Assembly (NCBI GenBank): GCA_031398055.1 | Contig: JANNMS010000127.1 | Location: forward strand, 6,883-70,882 | Direction: 5' to 3' | Length of the DNA: 64,000 nt | Source of the DNA: M3007 sp031398055 | GTDB lineage: Bacteria > Bacteroidota > Bacteroidia > Chitinophagales > Saprospiraceae | In this document: positions 49,809-57,489 of the stretch, in pieces | Layout of the letters: every line of letters begins with the position of its first letter | Position numbering within the stretch: position 1 is the first letter of the stretch | Notes under the pieces: model-generated | What the model was told of the DNA's origin: nothing | Databases searched by the model: none | The model's input: the letters and a program-made list of their open reading frames with translations, nothing else | Translations under genes and position numbers: made by a program

Positions 49809-52124
49809 CTATTTTTCAACCACCAATTTTACCGTCGCCAACCGTCCGTCCGCCAGCACATTTATCAGATAAATGCCTGTCGGCCAATCTTTTACAATCA
49901 AATCAAACCGGCTGCCGCTGCCATTTCCGCTTGCCAAAATTTGCCCCAAAACATTCACCGTCTGCCACTGAAAATCCGTTTCCCGGTTCAAGTTGACGAC
50001 CGCCAAACGTGTCGCAGGATTTGGCGAAACCGTCATTTTTAGGTTTTCAGAAATCGGTTCACTGTCGGAAGTTGAAATCAAATCGGTTTTAAAAACCTGC
50101 AAACCACCGCGAGAATTTCCGATGACCATGTCCAATTTCCCGTCGTTGTCGAGGTCGGCGAAGGCCGGATGGCTGCGCGTGCCGACGTCAACTTGCCCCC
50201 AAAAATCGGAAACGAGCGGAAATTCCGGGTCGTTGACGTTCGTAAATTTGTAGGCTTCCAATTTTCCCTGAAAAATACCCATCACCGCGAGCAATCCGTC
50301 CGCCGATTTGACGAACGAAATATTTGAAAAACCGACCACGTCGTTGTTCGTTTTGGCATCCAAACCGCCCAATTTTTGCACCGTCGGCGCGGCTGGAAAA
50401 TGTGGGGCGAACGCCGTTCCGTCATTTTTGAAAAAATTGATGTTGCCCGACCGCTCGCCCATCAAAAGGTCTTTTTTTCCATCGCCGTCGAGGTCTATAA
50501 TATATGGTGTGGAAGTTTGCGAAATGTCCAACGTGAGCCAATACGGGTCGTAGTCTTGCTGAAAAATCATTGGATTGCTCTGCCCGCCGACGTTTTTGAA
50601 ATAAAAAACCGCGCCGTACTGACTTCCGACCATCAAATCCTCGTCGCCATCCTTGTCCAAATCTCCAAAAGCAGGCGAAAATTCGTAGTCGTTCGGGGCA
50701 TATTGCGACATTCCGAGCCAATCCGAATCGGCCAATTTGAAATCTGGGGCGAACGAACTTCCTTTATTTAAAAATAAAAACAACCTCGCGTTGAACGAAC
50801 TCGCCGAAACGCCCGGGCCAGTCGCCGAGAAAAACCCCTGCGTCCCGACCACCAAATCCAGCAAACCATCGGCGTTGACATCGGCAAAAGCAGGGTGGGT
50901 GATCGTCCCAAAATCAATCATTTCACCAGTCAAAAAATCGGTTTTTTGCAGTTCAAAATGGTAGTTCGAGTTGCTGCCCGTGTTTTTGTAAAACCACACA
51001 TTTCGTTGATCTTCAATGATTCCGCGCGAATTTGGACTGACCAGCATGTCGTTTTTGCCGTCACCGTCGGCATCCAAAATGAACGCCGCCGGGAAAGTCA
51101 CGACCTCCGCCTGCACATTGTAACTTGGAAAAAACGTGTCCTGCGCCACCATCCAAGCTTGCGTTTTGGTGCCGCCGTTCGTCATTTTATTGAGGCATGG
51201 GAAAGAAATATCGCCCAAAATAATCTCTTTGTCGCCGTCGCCGTCCTCGTCAAAAGTGGTCACGGTGCTGCCGGGATGCAGGCCGTCGCGGTCTTCGATT
51301 GCCTGGAAATTGTTGACGCAAGTGTCCGGGTCGCCGCTCAAACCATTTTTGCAAGCCACCATTCCACTTTCGTAAAAACGGCCCCAGCATCGGTCGGCGA
51401 GTTCGAAATGCAAACTGTCGTCGCCAAAACCTTGCTGCGCGGATTTGTTGTTGAACAACCAAACATGGCCGCCGACTGATGCCTCGAAAGTCAAAATATC
51501 AATATCGCCGTCGCTGTCCATGTCCGCAAATTCGGGGATGTCCTCCGACGAAATGGAAAGATTGTTCCAAATTCCGGGGATTTCGTCGGGGTAATAAATG
51601 AAGTCCGTTTCGCAGGTCGAGCAGCCGGGATAGTGAAATTTAAACGGTTTGAATTTCAGGACGTTGCCATCGTAAAAACCTTTAAACACTTGAATTTCAA
51701 AGGTTTGCACGGGCAGGGACGAGCAAAAAATATCCGCCGCGCCGTCGTTGTCGAAATCCCGGAGCAATGCCCAATCTTCCAAAATTGGAAAATTGAGGGC
51801 AAATTCTGGGGCGTATTCATAATTTGGTGAGCCGCCCGGCGCGGTTTGTTTGTTCAAAAAAGTCAAAAGATGGTTGCCGATTCGGTCAAAAACGACGAGG
51901 TCTGGTTTGCCATCCTTGTTCAAATCGGCGGTCGAAAATTGGGGGGCGTTCAGGCCTCCGGCGAACGGATATTTCAGGTTTTTGCCGTTGATTTCGACTG
52001 GGAAACTGGTCGGGAAAAAGGCGTTTTGGGCAAAGTTTTTATTTCCAAAAAAAAGGAAAACGGCCAAAAAGTAGGCGAGGGGAGTGGTTGAAAAAGGCTT
52101 TTTAAATTTCATTTCGATTTTCAT
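49809..52124 (-). CDS. FG-GAP/VCBS-repeat T9SS-secreted protein
   Basis: This encodes 771 residues from the ATG at 52124; the ATG at 52112 is an alternative. After a signal peptide (to about residue 33, NFAQN), FG-GAP/VCBS repeats with Ca-binding loops recur (ADLNKDGKPDLVVFD, RDFDNDGAADIFCSS, ADMDSDGDIDILTFE, GDLDKDGDEDLMVGS, IDLDGDGKKDLLMGE, ADLDNDGKLDMVIGN), forming an integrin-like beta-propeller. The last 75 residues are a Por/T9SS sorting domain (TVSPNPATRLAVVNL, DWPTGIYLINVL, VKLVVEK). It would be a surface protein binding Ca2+ and perhaps matrix or sugar. It is divergent from the DUF433 gene. Confidence 0.85.
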   Translation of the reverse strand: MKIEMKFKKPFSTTPLAYFLAVFLFFGNKNFAQNAFFPTSFPVEINGKNLKYPFAGGLNAPQFSTADLNKDGKPDLVVFDRIGNHLLTFLNKQTAPGGSPNYEYAPEFALNFPILEDWALLRDFDNDGAADIFCSSLPVQTFEIQVFKGFYDGNVLKFKPFKFHYPGCSTCETDFIYYPDEIPGIWNNLSISSEDIPEFADMDSDGDIDILTFEASVGGHVWLFNNKSAQQGFGDDSLHFELADRCWGRFYESGMVACKNGLSGDPDTCVNNFQAIEDRDGLHPGSTVTTFDEDGDGDKEIILGDISFPCLNKMTNGGTKTQAWMVAQDTFFPSYNVQAEVVTFPAAFILDADGDGKNDMLVSPNSRGIIEDQRNVWFYKNTGSNSNYHFELQKTDFLTGEMIDFGTITHPAFADVNADGLLDLVVGTQGFFSATGPGVSASSFNARLFLFLNKGSSFAPDFKLADSDWLGMSQYAPNDYEFSPAFGDLDKDGDEDLMVGSQYGAVFYFKNVGGQSNPMIFQQDYDPYWLTLDISQTSTPYIIDLDGDGKKDLLMGERSGNINFFKNDGTAFAPHFPAAPTVQKLGGLDAKTNNDVVGFSNISFVKSADGLLAVMGIFQGKLEAYKFTNVNDPEFPLVSDFWGQVDVGTRSHPAFADLDNDGKLDMVIGNSRGGLQVFKTDLISTSDSEPISENLKMTVSPNPATRLAVVNLNRETDFQWQTVNVLGQILASGNGSGSRFDLIVKDWPTGIYLINVLADGRLATVKLVVEK

Positions 52125-52273
52125 TTTCAAAAAAATTTGTTCGTGGGTCAAACATAAAGCCAAAGGATTTTTCGGGTGGATGAAAATTTTGGATGCTGCC
52201 AGACGGGGCGAAAGTTTTGGGGGATTTTCAAATTGAGATCGGCCAACCTACTTTTGTAAAAAATTTTAGAAAA

Positions 52274-52513
52274 ATGGAGCATTTTAAATACATCATTTCA
52301 AACCCAGAAATTTTGGGCGGCAAGCCAATCATAAAAGGTAGCCGAATCAGCGTCCAATTGATTTTGGAATGGGTGGCGAGCGGTGCGAATATTCAAGACA
52401 TCGCCGATGAATTCCCACATTTGCCGGTCGAAGGCATCCGCGAGGCGATTCTTTTTGCTTCAAGATTTATGGACAATGAAATTTTGATTGAAACCGAAGC
52501 CCTTGCCGCATGA
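52274..52513 (+). CDS. DUF433-family antitoxin
   Basis: This encodes 79 residues from the ATG at 52274, 17 bp after a TACTTTTG promoter (52249-52256). The DUF433 pattern is complete: ISNPEILGGKPIIKGSRISVQLILEWVASG and FPHLPVEGIREAILFAS, forming a winged-helix antitoxin. It overlaps the downstream DUF5615 gene by 4 bp (ATGA), the usual arrangement of this toxin-antitoxin pair, and probably represses its own promoter. The pair is next to an ArsR-type regulator. Confidence 0.92.
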   Translation: MEHFKYIISNPEILGGKPIIKGSRISVQLILEWVASGANIQDIADEFPHLPVEGIREAILFASRFMDNEILIETEALAA

Positions 52514-52902
52514 AAATCCACGACTTCCCACTTTTCACCGATGAAAATGTATTTCGAAAAACGATTGATTTTCTGCGGTCTGAAAATTTTGATGTCAAAT
52601 CTGTTCGGGAATTGGGTTTGGAAGGCTGGAAAGATGTGGATTTGATTCCGATTGCAACCCACGAAAATCGCGTGATTTTGACCCATGACAATGATTTTGG
52701 GCGAATCGTTTTCACTCAACCCATTGATTTTGTGGGAATTATTTATTTGCGCCCCGGACATTTTCCGCCCGAAAAACACATCGAAACCATCCGAACCATT
52801 TTGTTTTTGAATCCCGATTTGCAGCCACCATTCATTTTGACCGCCGAAAATAAAAATGGGAAAATCAGGATAAAAGTCAGGTCAGTTTTGCGGATTCAAT
52901 GA
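52510..52902 (+). CDS. DUF5615 PIN-like toxin
   Basis: This encodes 130 residues. It has the PIN/Mut7-C-like acidic pattern of DUF5615 (FPLFTDENVF, VRELGLEGWKDVDLIPIATHENRVILTHDNDFGRIV, PIDFVGIIYLRPG): the Asp/Glu residues in DEN, DVDL and HDNDFG would bind metal for RNA cleavage. It is co-transcribed with its DUF433 antitoxin (4-bp overlap). RNase activity is inferred from family knowledge. Its stop codon lies 20 bp before the promoter of the ArsR-type gene. Confidence 0.9.
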   Translation: MKIHDFPLFTDENVFRKTIDFLRSENFDVKSVRELGLEGWKDVDLIPIATHENRVILTHDNDFGRIVFTQPIDFVGIIYLRPGHFPPEKHIETIRTILFLNPDLQPPFILTAENKNGKIRIKVRSVLRIQ

Positions 52903-52929
52903 AGATATACATCTATCTGCATACTTTTG
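52903..52929 (+). promoter_or_regulatory. ArsR gene promoter with AGATA/TATCT dyad
   Basis: AGATA and TATCT arms lie at 52903-52918, directly before the TACTTTTG box (52922-52929). A related GTATGTAGATATGTATA word precedes the TACTTTTG (53582-53589) of the MHS transporter gene, and TAGATATCTA lies at 53644-53653 over its start. A shared ArsR-type operator is likely. Confidence 0.5.
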
Positions 52930-52952
52930 TGTCAAAATCAGTTGAATTTCCG

Positions 52953-53252
52953 ATGACCAACCCGCTTCCATATTCTTTCCCATTTTTAGAAACGGCCACC
53001 GAAATGTTGCGGGCAATTGCCCACCCGCACCGTCTTTTGATATTGGAAATGCTTTTTCAAAGCAAAGAAATGAACGTGACCGAGGTTTACGAACGGCTCG
53101 GAATCGAGCAGGCCGTCGCGAGCCATCATTTGAGAATTATGAAAGACCGGGGCATCGTGCAGGTTCGGCGGGACGGAAAAAACAGTTTTTATTCTTTGAC
53201 GAGCGACGAATATTTTAAGGTTTTGGAGGTTTTGGATAAAGTGATTGACTGA
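52953..53252 (+). CDS. ArsR-family winged-helix regulator
   Basis: This encodes 99 residues from the ATG at 52953, chosen because it lies 24 bp after the TACTTTTG box; the longer frame would begin upstream of the promoter. The ArsR HTH is clear: ATEMLRAIAHPHRLLILEML, VTEVYERLGIEQAVASHHLRIMKDRGIVQVRRDGKNSFYSL. No metal-binding Cys pairs are present, so it is not an arsenite- or metal-type sensor by sequence. Operator-like repeats before its own promoter and before the MHS transporter gene suggest it controls both. Confidence 0.9.
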   Translation: MTNPLPYSFPFLETATEMLRAIAHPHRLLILEMLFQSKEMNVTEVYERLGIEQAVASHHLRIMKDRGIVQVRRDGKNSFYSLTSDEYFKVLEVLDKVID

Positions 53253-53651
53253 AATATGAATGCGCTGCTGGGGCAGGATTCGTGAAAAAACTTCAAATTC
53301 TTACCGTTTTTGGCCGTTTACAGAATAATTGGGACGGCATAGTTTATTTCCAAAAAATTTAATGCTGGATTTTTTGCTCAGGTTGGCAACTTGGGCAACT
53401 TGCTATTTTAACCAACGACAGTTTTCTCTTCTTGCCGAACAAAATTCCAAAACCAACCATCATTTGGCCGCTCCGCCAAACATCTGCTAAATCATCTGCC
53501 AAAACTACCCCGACAGAAAAAATAATTTCGTTTTTGCAAAAATTTTTTCCATCCAATAAACAATGTATGTAGATATGTATATACTTTTGACTTGCCTTCA
53601 AAAAGCAGCGATTAACTAACTATTTTTTCATCAAAAATCAAGTAGATATCT
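53253..53651. other. Intergenic region before the transporter operon
   Basis: No convincing gene is seen. The only feature is the promoter and operator-like stretch at 53566-53589 (GTATGTAGATATGTATA followed by TACTTTTG) and TAGATATCTA over the start codon of the transporter. Confidence 0.6.
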
Positions 53652-55220
53652 ATGTCATCCACATCTACAACAATTACAGCAACTGCTCCCACAACCAAAG
53701 CGGGTTGGAGTTTGATGACCGTGATTTTGGCTTCGTCGGTCGGAACGCTCATCGAATGGTACGATTTTTACATTTACGGCACGCTTGCGCCGTACATCGC
53801 CAAACAGTTTTTTCCGTCGGACAATTTGACGGCATCCTATTTGGCCGCGCTCGGTTCGTTCGCCGCGGGCTTCATCGTCCGGCCTTTCGGGGCTTTGTTT
53901 TTCGGGCGATTGGGCGATTTGATTGGCCGGAAATACACGTTTTTGGTCACGCTCCTGCTCATGGGTCTTTCCACTTTTGCCATCGGTTTGATTCCCGGCT
54001 ACGCAAAAATCGGGATGATGGCACCTGTTCTCATTTTGGGTTTGCGGCTTTTGCAAGGCCTTGCGCTCGGTGGTGAATACGGCGGTGCGGCAACTTATGT
54101 CGCGGAACATTCGCCCTCGAACCGTCGCGGGTATTTCACCGGTTTTATTCAAACGACGGCCACGATCGGCCTGCTTTTGTCCATCGCGGTCATTTTGACC
54201 ACAAAAGCCTACACTGGCGACGCTGCTTTCGACGATTGGGGCTGGCGCGTTCCGTTCTGGATTTCGATTATTATGGTTGCGATTTCGGTTTATATCCGAT
54301 TGAAAATGCAAGAATCGCCCATGTTTACCAAAATCAAGGAGTCTGGGCAACTTTCAAAAAACCCGTTAAAAGAGTCGTTTGGCAAAAAAGCCAACCTGAA
54401 AATGGTGCTGCTCGCACTTTTCGGCGCGGTGGCCGGGCAAGGTGTGATTTGGTACACCGGGCAATTTTACGCCATGGCATTTTTGGATAAAGTTTGCAAC
54501 ATCGAGTTCAACACGGTGCGGTATATTTTGGCGGCGGCCATTATTGCGGGGACGCCATTTTTCTTGGTCTTTGGCCACTGGTCGGACAAAATTGGTCGAA
54601 AATGGATCATGCTGGCGGGGATGCTGCTCGGTATTTTGACCTACCGACCGATTTATCAAAAAATGTTGGACATCTCTTCCACAAAAGTAGAGGTGGTTGC
54701 TGGCAAGGATTTTTCGGAAAAATCGGTGGCCGTCGCATCGAACGGCGACTCGACCGTCACGACAACAATCGCAAAAGCATTCGTCAACGGCAACACGTAT
54801 AAAGAGGTAAAAACGCAAAAAATCCTCACCGACAAAACGAAAGAAGCACCAAAAGCGGAGGTGAAAAAGCAATTGTGGGTTTCGGCGGGCAATTGGTGGC
54901 TGCTGGCTTTCTTAATTTTCATTCAGATTATTTACGTGACGATGGTTTACGGACCGATGGCGGCGTTCCTCGTCGAATTGTTCCCGACCCGGATCCGCTA
55001 CTCGTCCATGTCCTTGCCGTACCACATCGGGAATGGGATTTTTGGTGGACTCGTGCCGTACATCGCTACTTTTTTGGTGGCACAAAGCATCACGGCGGAC
55101 AGACCGAGCGGCGACCCGTTGGCAGGTTTGTTTTATCCGATGATCATCGCGGGGGTTTGTTTTGTGATTGGGGCGATTTATTTGCCTTCGCGCACGGATA
55201 CAAAAGTGCATGATGATTAA
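53652..55220 (+). CDS. MHS-family (major facilitator) transporter
   Basis: This encodes 522 residues with twelve membrane helices. MHS/MFS signatures are SSVGTLIEWYDFYIYG, FFGRLGDLIGRKYTF (motif A), GLRLLQGLALGGEYGGAATYVAEH, and FPTRIRYSSMSLPYHIGNG near the C-terminal half. MHS carriers import metabolites such as proline/betaine, citrate, alpha-ketoglutarate or shikimate with protons. The loop between helices 8 and 9 is expanded by about 80 residues (KVEVVAGKDFSEKS to KTKEAPKAEVKK), a Bacteroidota feature. It opens an apparent uptake locus with a small partner protein, porin and sensor. Confidence 0.92.
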   Translation: MSSTSTTITATAPTTKAGWSLMTVILASSVGTLIEWYDFYIYGTLAPYIAKQFFPSDNLTASYLAALGSFAAGFIVRPFGALFFGRLGDLIGRKYTFLVTLLLMGLSTFAIGLIPGYAKIGMMAPVLILGLRLLQGLALGGEYGGAATYVAEHSPSNRRGYFTGFIQTTATIGLLLSIAVILTTKAYTGDAAFDDWGWRVPFWISIIMVAISVYIRLKMQESPMFTKIKESGQLSKNPLKESFGKKANLKMVLLALFGAVAGQGVIWYTGQFYAMAFLDKVCNIEFNTVRYILAAAIIAGTPFFLVFGHWSDKIGRKWIMLAGMLLGILTYRPIYQKMLDISSTKVEVVAGKDFSEKSVAVASNGDSTVTTTIAKAFVNGNTYKEVKTQKILTDKTKEAPKAEVKKQLWVSAGNWWLLAFLIFIQIIYVTMVYGPMAAFLVELFPTRIRYSSMSLPYHIGNGIFGGLVPYIATFLVAQSITADRPSGDPLAGLFYPMIIAGVCFVIGAIYLPSRTDTKVHDD

Positions 55221-55231
55221 AGGCAGATTGG

Positions 55232-55280
55232 AGGGCGGAATTTATTCCAAGCCAAAGGCGAAATGAATTTCGCCCTCCCA
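55232..55280. repeat. Inverted repeat of the GGAGGGCGGAATTTATT family
   Basis: Arms GGAGGGCGGAATTTATT and AATGAATTTCGCCCTCC lie just after the transporter stop codon. Same family as 21947-22000 and the outer arms at 15947-16180. Confidence 0.8.
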
Positions 55281-55329
55281 TCCCCAAATTATCTGTTCAC
55301 CCATTTTAAAATTTTCAAATTCTAAAAAT

Positions 55330-55560
55330 ATGAATTCTATAAAAAGATTAGTCGGCATCGTCTGGATCGTTTTGGCTTTTGCGGCCATCTGGTTTATTTT
55401 CTCGCGAGCTGGTGTCGAATTGGCCGCTGAAAAAGTCACGCCGGACAAAAAAATATTTTGGTATTCCATCTTGCCAGTTTACACGCCTTTGATGTTGGGC
55501 ATGGCTTTGTTCGGGTGGTATGCTTTGAAAGGTGAATATGACACGGTGGCGGAGGATTGA
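55330..55560 (+). CDS. Small two-helix membrane protein (DUF6814-like)
   Basis: This encodes 76 residues with two membrane helices (residues about 6-26 and 43-65). I recall that proteins of this type (DUF6814) accompany MHS transporters in Bacteroidota, and here it lies 109 bp after one, which supports a role as a small accessory subunit. Nothing catalytic is visible. A palindrome of the GGAGGGCGG family separates the two genes. Confidence 0.75.
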   Translation: MNSIKRLVGIVWIVLAFAAIWFIFSRAGVELAAEKVTPDKKIFWYSILPVYTPLMLGMALFGWYALKGEYDTVAED

Positions 55561-55716
55561 GTTTTCCACAAAATTTCATTAAAAAATTTACAGGTGCTCC
55601 ATTTTGGCTGTCCGTTCTCCACGGGCGGACGGCCATTTTCATCTCTAAATTTTTCAAAAAAAATTTCTTTAAAAAAAGTAAGTCTTATTTTCTAACCAAC
55701 TCTTTTTCAACTCATT

Positions 55717-57147
55717 ATGTCAAAAAATATACTTTTCCTGCTCCTCGTCGTGGGGCTGGCAGCCACCAATTTGTCTGCCCAAACCACGACCCCTGCGCCC
55801 GCCGCAGCAGCCCAAGAACCAAAACCAATCGACCATTCGTACAAACCGATGACCCTGAAATTGAACGATGACGGCTCGAAATACATTCGTTTCATCACTT
55901 GGCACCAATTCTGGTTGACGAGCACCCAAAACAATCCGGGCACGCTCGACATCAATGGAAAAGAGGCCGAATCTTCCACCGATTTCGCGCTGCGCCGCTC
56001 GCGTTTTTTGGTGATGACCCAAATTTCGCCGCGTGCTCTGATTGTTAGCCACTGGGGCATCAACAATCAGAGTTTTGTGAACGGCGGAGCGAGTGCCGCT
56101 GGCCTTGCAGCCTCGGCGAATCCGGGCGCGAGCAACGGCGGCAAACGCCCGCAAGTTTATATCCACGACGCGTGGACAGAATATGAAGTCGTGAAAGGCA
56201 AACTCACCCTCGGCGCGGGATTGCACTACTGGAACGGCATTTCACGGATGACAAATGCGTCAACTTTGAACATCATGACGATTGACGCACCCATTTTCAA
56301 CTGGGCGACCATCGAGGCGACCGACCAATTTGCACGGCAAATGGGCATTTTTGCAAAAGGCCAAATCGGACGTTTGGATTACCGTTTGGCTTTGAACAAA
56401 CCTTTTGCGTTCGGTGCAACGCCTGCTGCGGTGCTCAAAAACGGCATTGCAGTCAATGTTTTGAATGAAAACTGGGCGCAGGCCGGTTATTTCAAGTACA
56501 TGTTGTGGGACAAGGAAAGCAACAAATTGCCTTACGAAGTCGGTTCGTACCTCGGTGCGAAAAAGATTTTGAACATCGGCGCAGGTTTTTACAGCCACAA
56601 GGACGCGTCTTTGTACAAAACCGAGTCCGACTCAACTTTCGCCAGCCAAACCGCCCTCGGCGTGGACGTTTACATGGAAAAACCGTTGAAACGGAAAGGC
56701 GCGGCGCTCCATTTTTACGGCGTTTATTACAACTATAATTTTGGAAAAAACTACATCCGCAACATCGGCATCCTAAACACGCACGCCTCGGTCAAAGCCC
56801 CGGCGGCTGGAAAAACGGCAGATTCTTGGGCTGGCGGTGGCAATTTGCAACCAACAATCGGCACGGGCAGCATCATTTACGCCCAATTCGGTTTCAAAAT
56901 GCCGAACATGAAAAACGGCACGTCTTTCATGCCGTATGCAACTTTTACTTCCAAAGATTTCGAGCGGCTGGCCGACCCATCCAGCCAATTTGGGTTGGGA
57001 ATCAACTATTTCATCACTGGGCACAACGCAAAAGTGAGTTTGGAATACCAGACCCGCCCGGTTTACAAAGTGCAGGAAGGCGGCACCGCCATCCAACGCA
57101 ACGGCTCGAAAGGCCAAGTGATTTTGCAAACGCATATTTTCATTTGA
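55717..57147 (+). CDS. Outer-membrane porin-like protein
   Basis: This encodes 476 residues with a signal peptide (to about residue 22, NLSAQ). A Pro/Ala-rich start is followed by many amphipathic strands (KYIRFITWHQFWLTST, FALRRSRFLVMTQISP, KLTLGAGLHYWNG, GAALHFYGVYYNYNFG, NAKVSLEYQTRPVYK) of a 16-18-stranded barrel, ending in a terminal aromatic strand (VILQTHIFI). It has no TonB box or plug, so a passive or selective porin is likely, perhaps for the substrate taken up by the neighbouring MHS and SSS carriers. Confidence 0.82.
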   Translation: MSKNILFLLLVVGLAATNLSAQTTTPAPAAAAQEPKPIDHSYKPMTLKLNDDGSKYIRFITWHQFWLTSTQNNPGTLDINGKEAESSTDFALRRSRFLVMTQISPRALIVSHWGINNQSFVNGGASAAGLAASANPGASNGGKRPQVYIHDAWTEYEVVKGKLTLGAGLHYWNGISRMTNASTLNIMTIDAPIFNWATIEATDQFARQMGIFAKGQIGRLDYRLALNKPFAFGATPAAVLKNGIAVNVLNENWAQAGYFKYMLWDKESNKLPYEVGSYLGAKKILNIGAGFYSHKDASLYKTESDSTFASQTALGVDVYMEKPLKRKGAALHFYGVYYNYNFGKNYIRNIGILNTHASVKAPAAGKTADSWAGGGNLQPTIGTGSIIYAQFGFKMPNMKNGTSFMPYATFTSKDFERLADPSSQFGLGINYFITGHNAKVSLEYQTRPVYKVQEGGTAIQRNGSKGQVILQTHIFI

Positions 57148-57149
57148 TT

Positions 57150-57248
57150 GACACATAGGCCAAATAGGAGTTTTCGCATAGAAAACATTAGGTTTTTGCC
57201 AAAAAAACTATGTTTTCTATGTGAAAACTCCTATTTAAACTATGTGTC
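57150..57248. repeat. Inverted repeat of the CACATAGG/AAAACATA family
   Basis: GACACATAGG / CTATGTGTC on the outside and CATAGAAAACAT / ATGTTTTCTATG inside. It starts right after the porin stop codon and resembles the element at 10797-10889. Confidence 0.85.
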
Positions 57249-57284
57249 AAAAACACCTAAAAAGTTCATCTAAAATCCAAAACC

Positions 57285-57476
57285 GTGGCCGACGACCGCC
57301 GCTCCAAACTCCTCATCACCTTCGGAATCTTCGTTTTTTTGCTCAATTTCCCCATGCTCACCATCATGGACAGCGCGAAATTGTGGTTCGGCCTGCCCAC
57401 TTTATATTTTTATTGCTTCTTCATTTGGTCAGTTTTTATTGTCGTGGTAGGTTTGATTGTCCGAAAACGAAAATGA
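57285..57476 (+). CDS. Small two-helix membrane protein preceding the symporter-kinase
   Basis: This encodes 63 residues with a GTG start and two membrane helices (about residues 9-29 and 35-58). Such short proteins (DUF3311-like) commonly precede sodium:solute symporter genes and may help them. Its stop codon is 13 bp before the ATG of the symporter-kinase gene. Confidence 0.7.
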   Translation: MADDRRSKLLITFGIFVFLLNFPMLTIMDSAKLWFGLPTLYFYCFFIWSVFIVVVGLIVRKRK

Positions 57477-57489
57477 AAATTTCTGGAAA

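Noticed and set aside
53359..53601. Minus-strand ORF of 80 codons before the MHS transporter
   Set aside because: No recognisable domain or promoter, and it overlaps the transporter's promoter and operator-like words.
55600..55640. Terminator before the porin gene
   Set aside because: GGCTGTCCGT / ACGGACGGCC-like pairing exists, but the stem is imperfect and no clear T run follows, so it is not reported as a feature.
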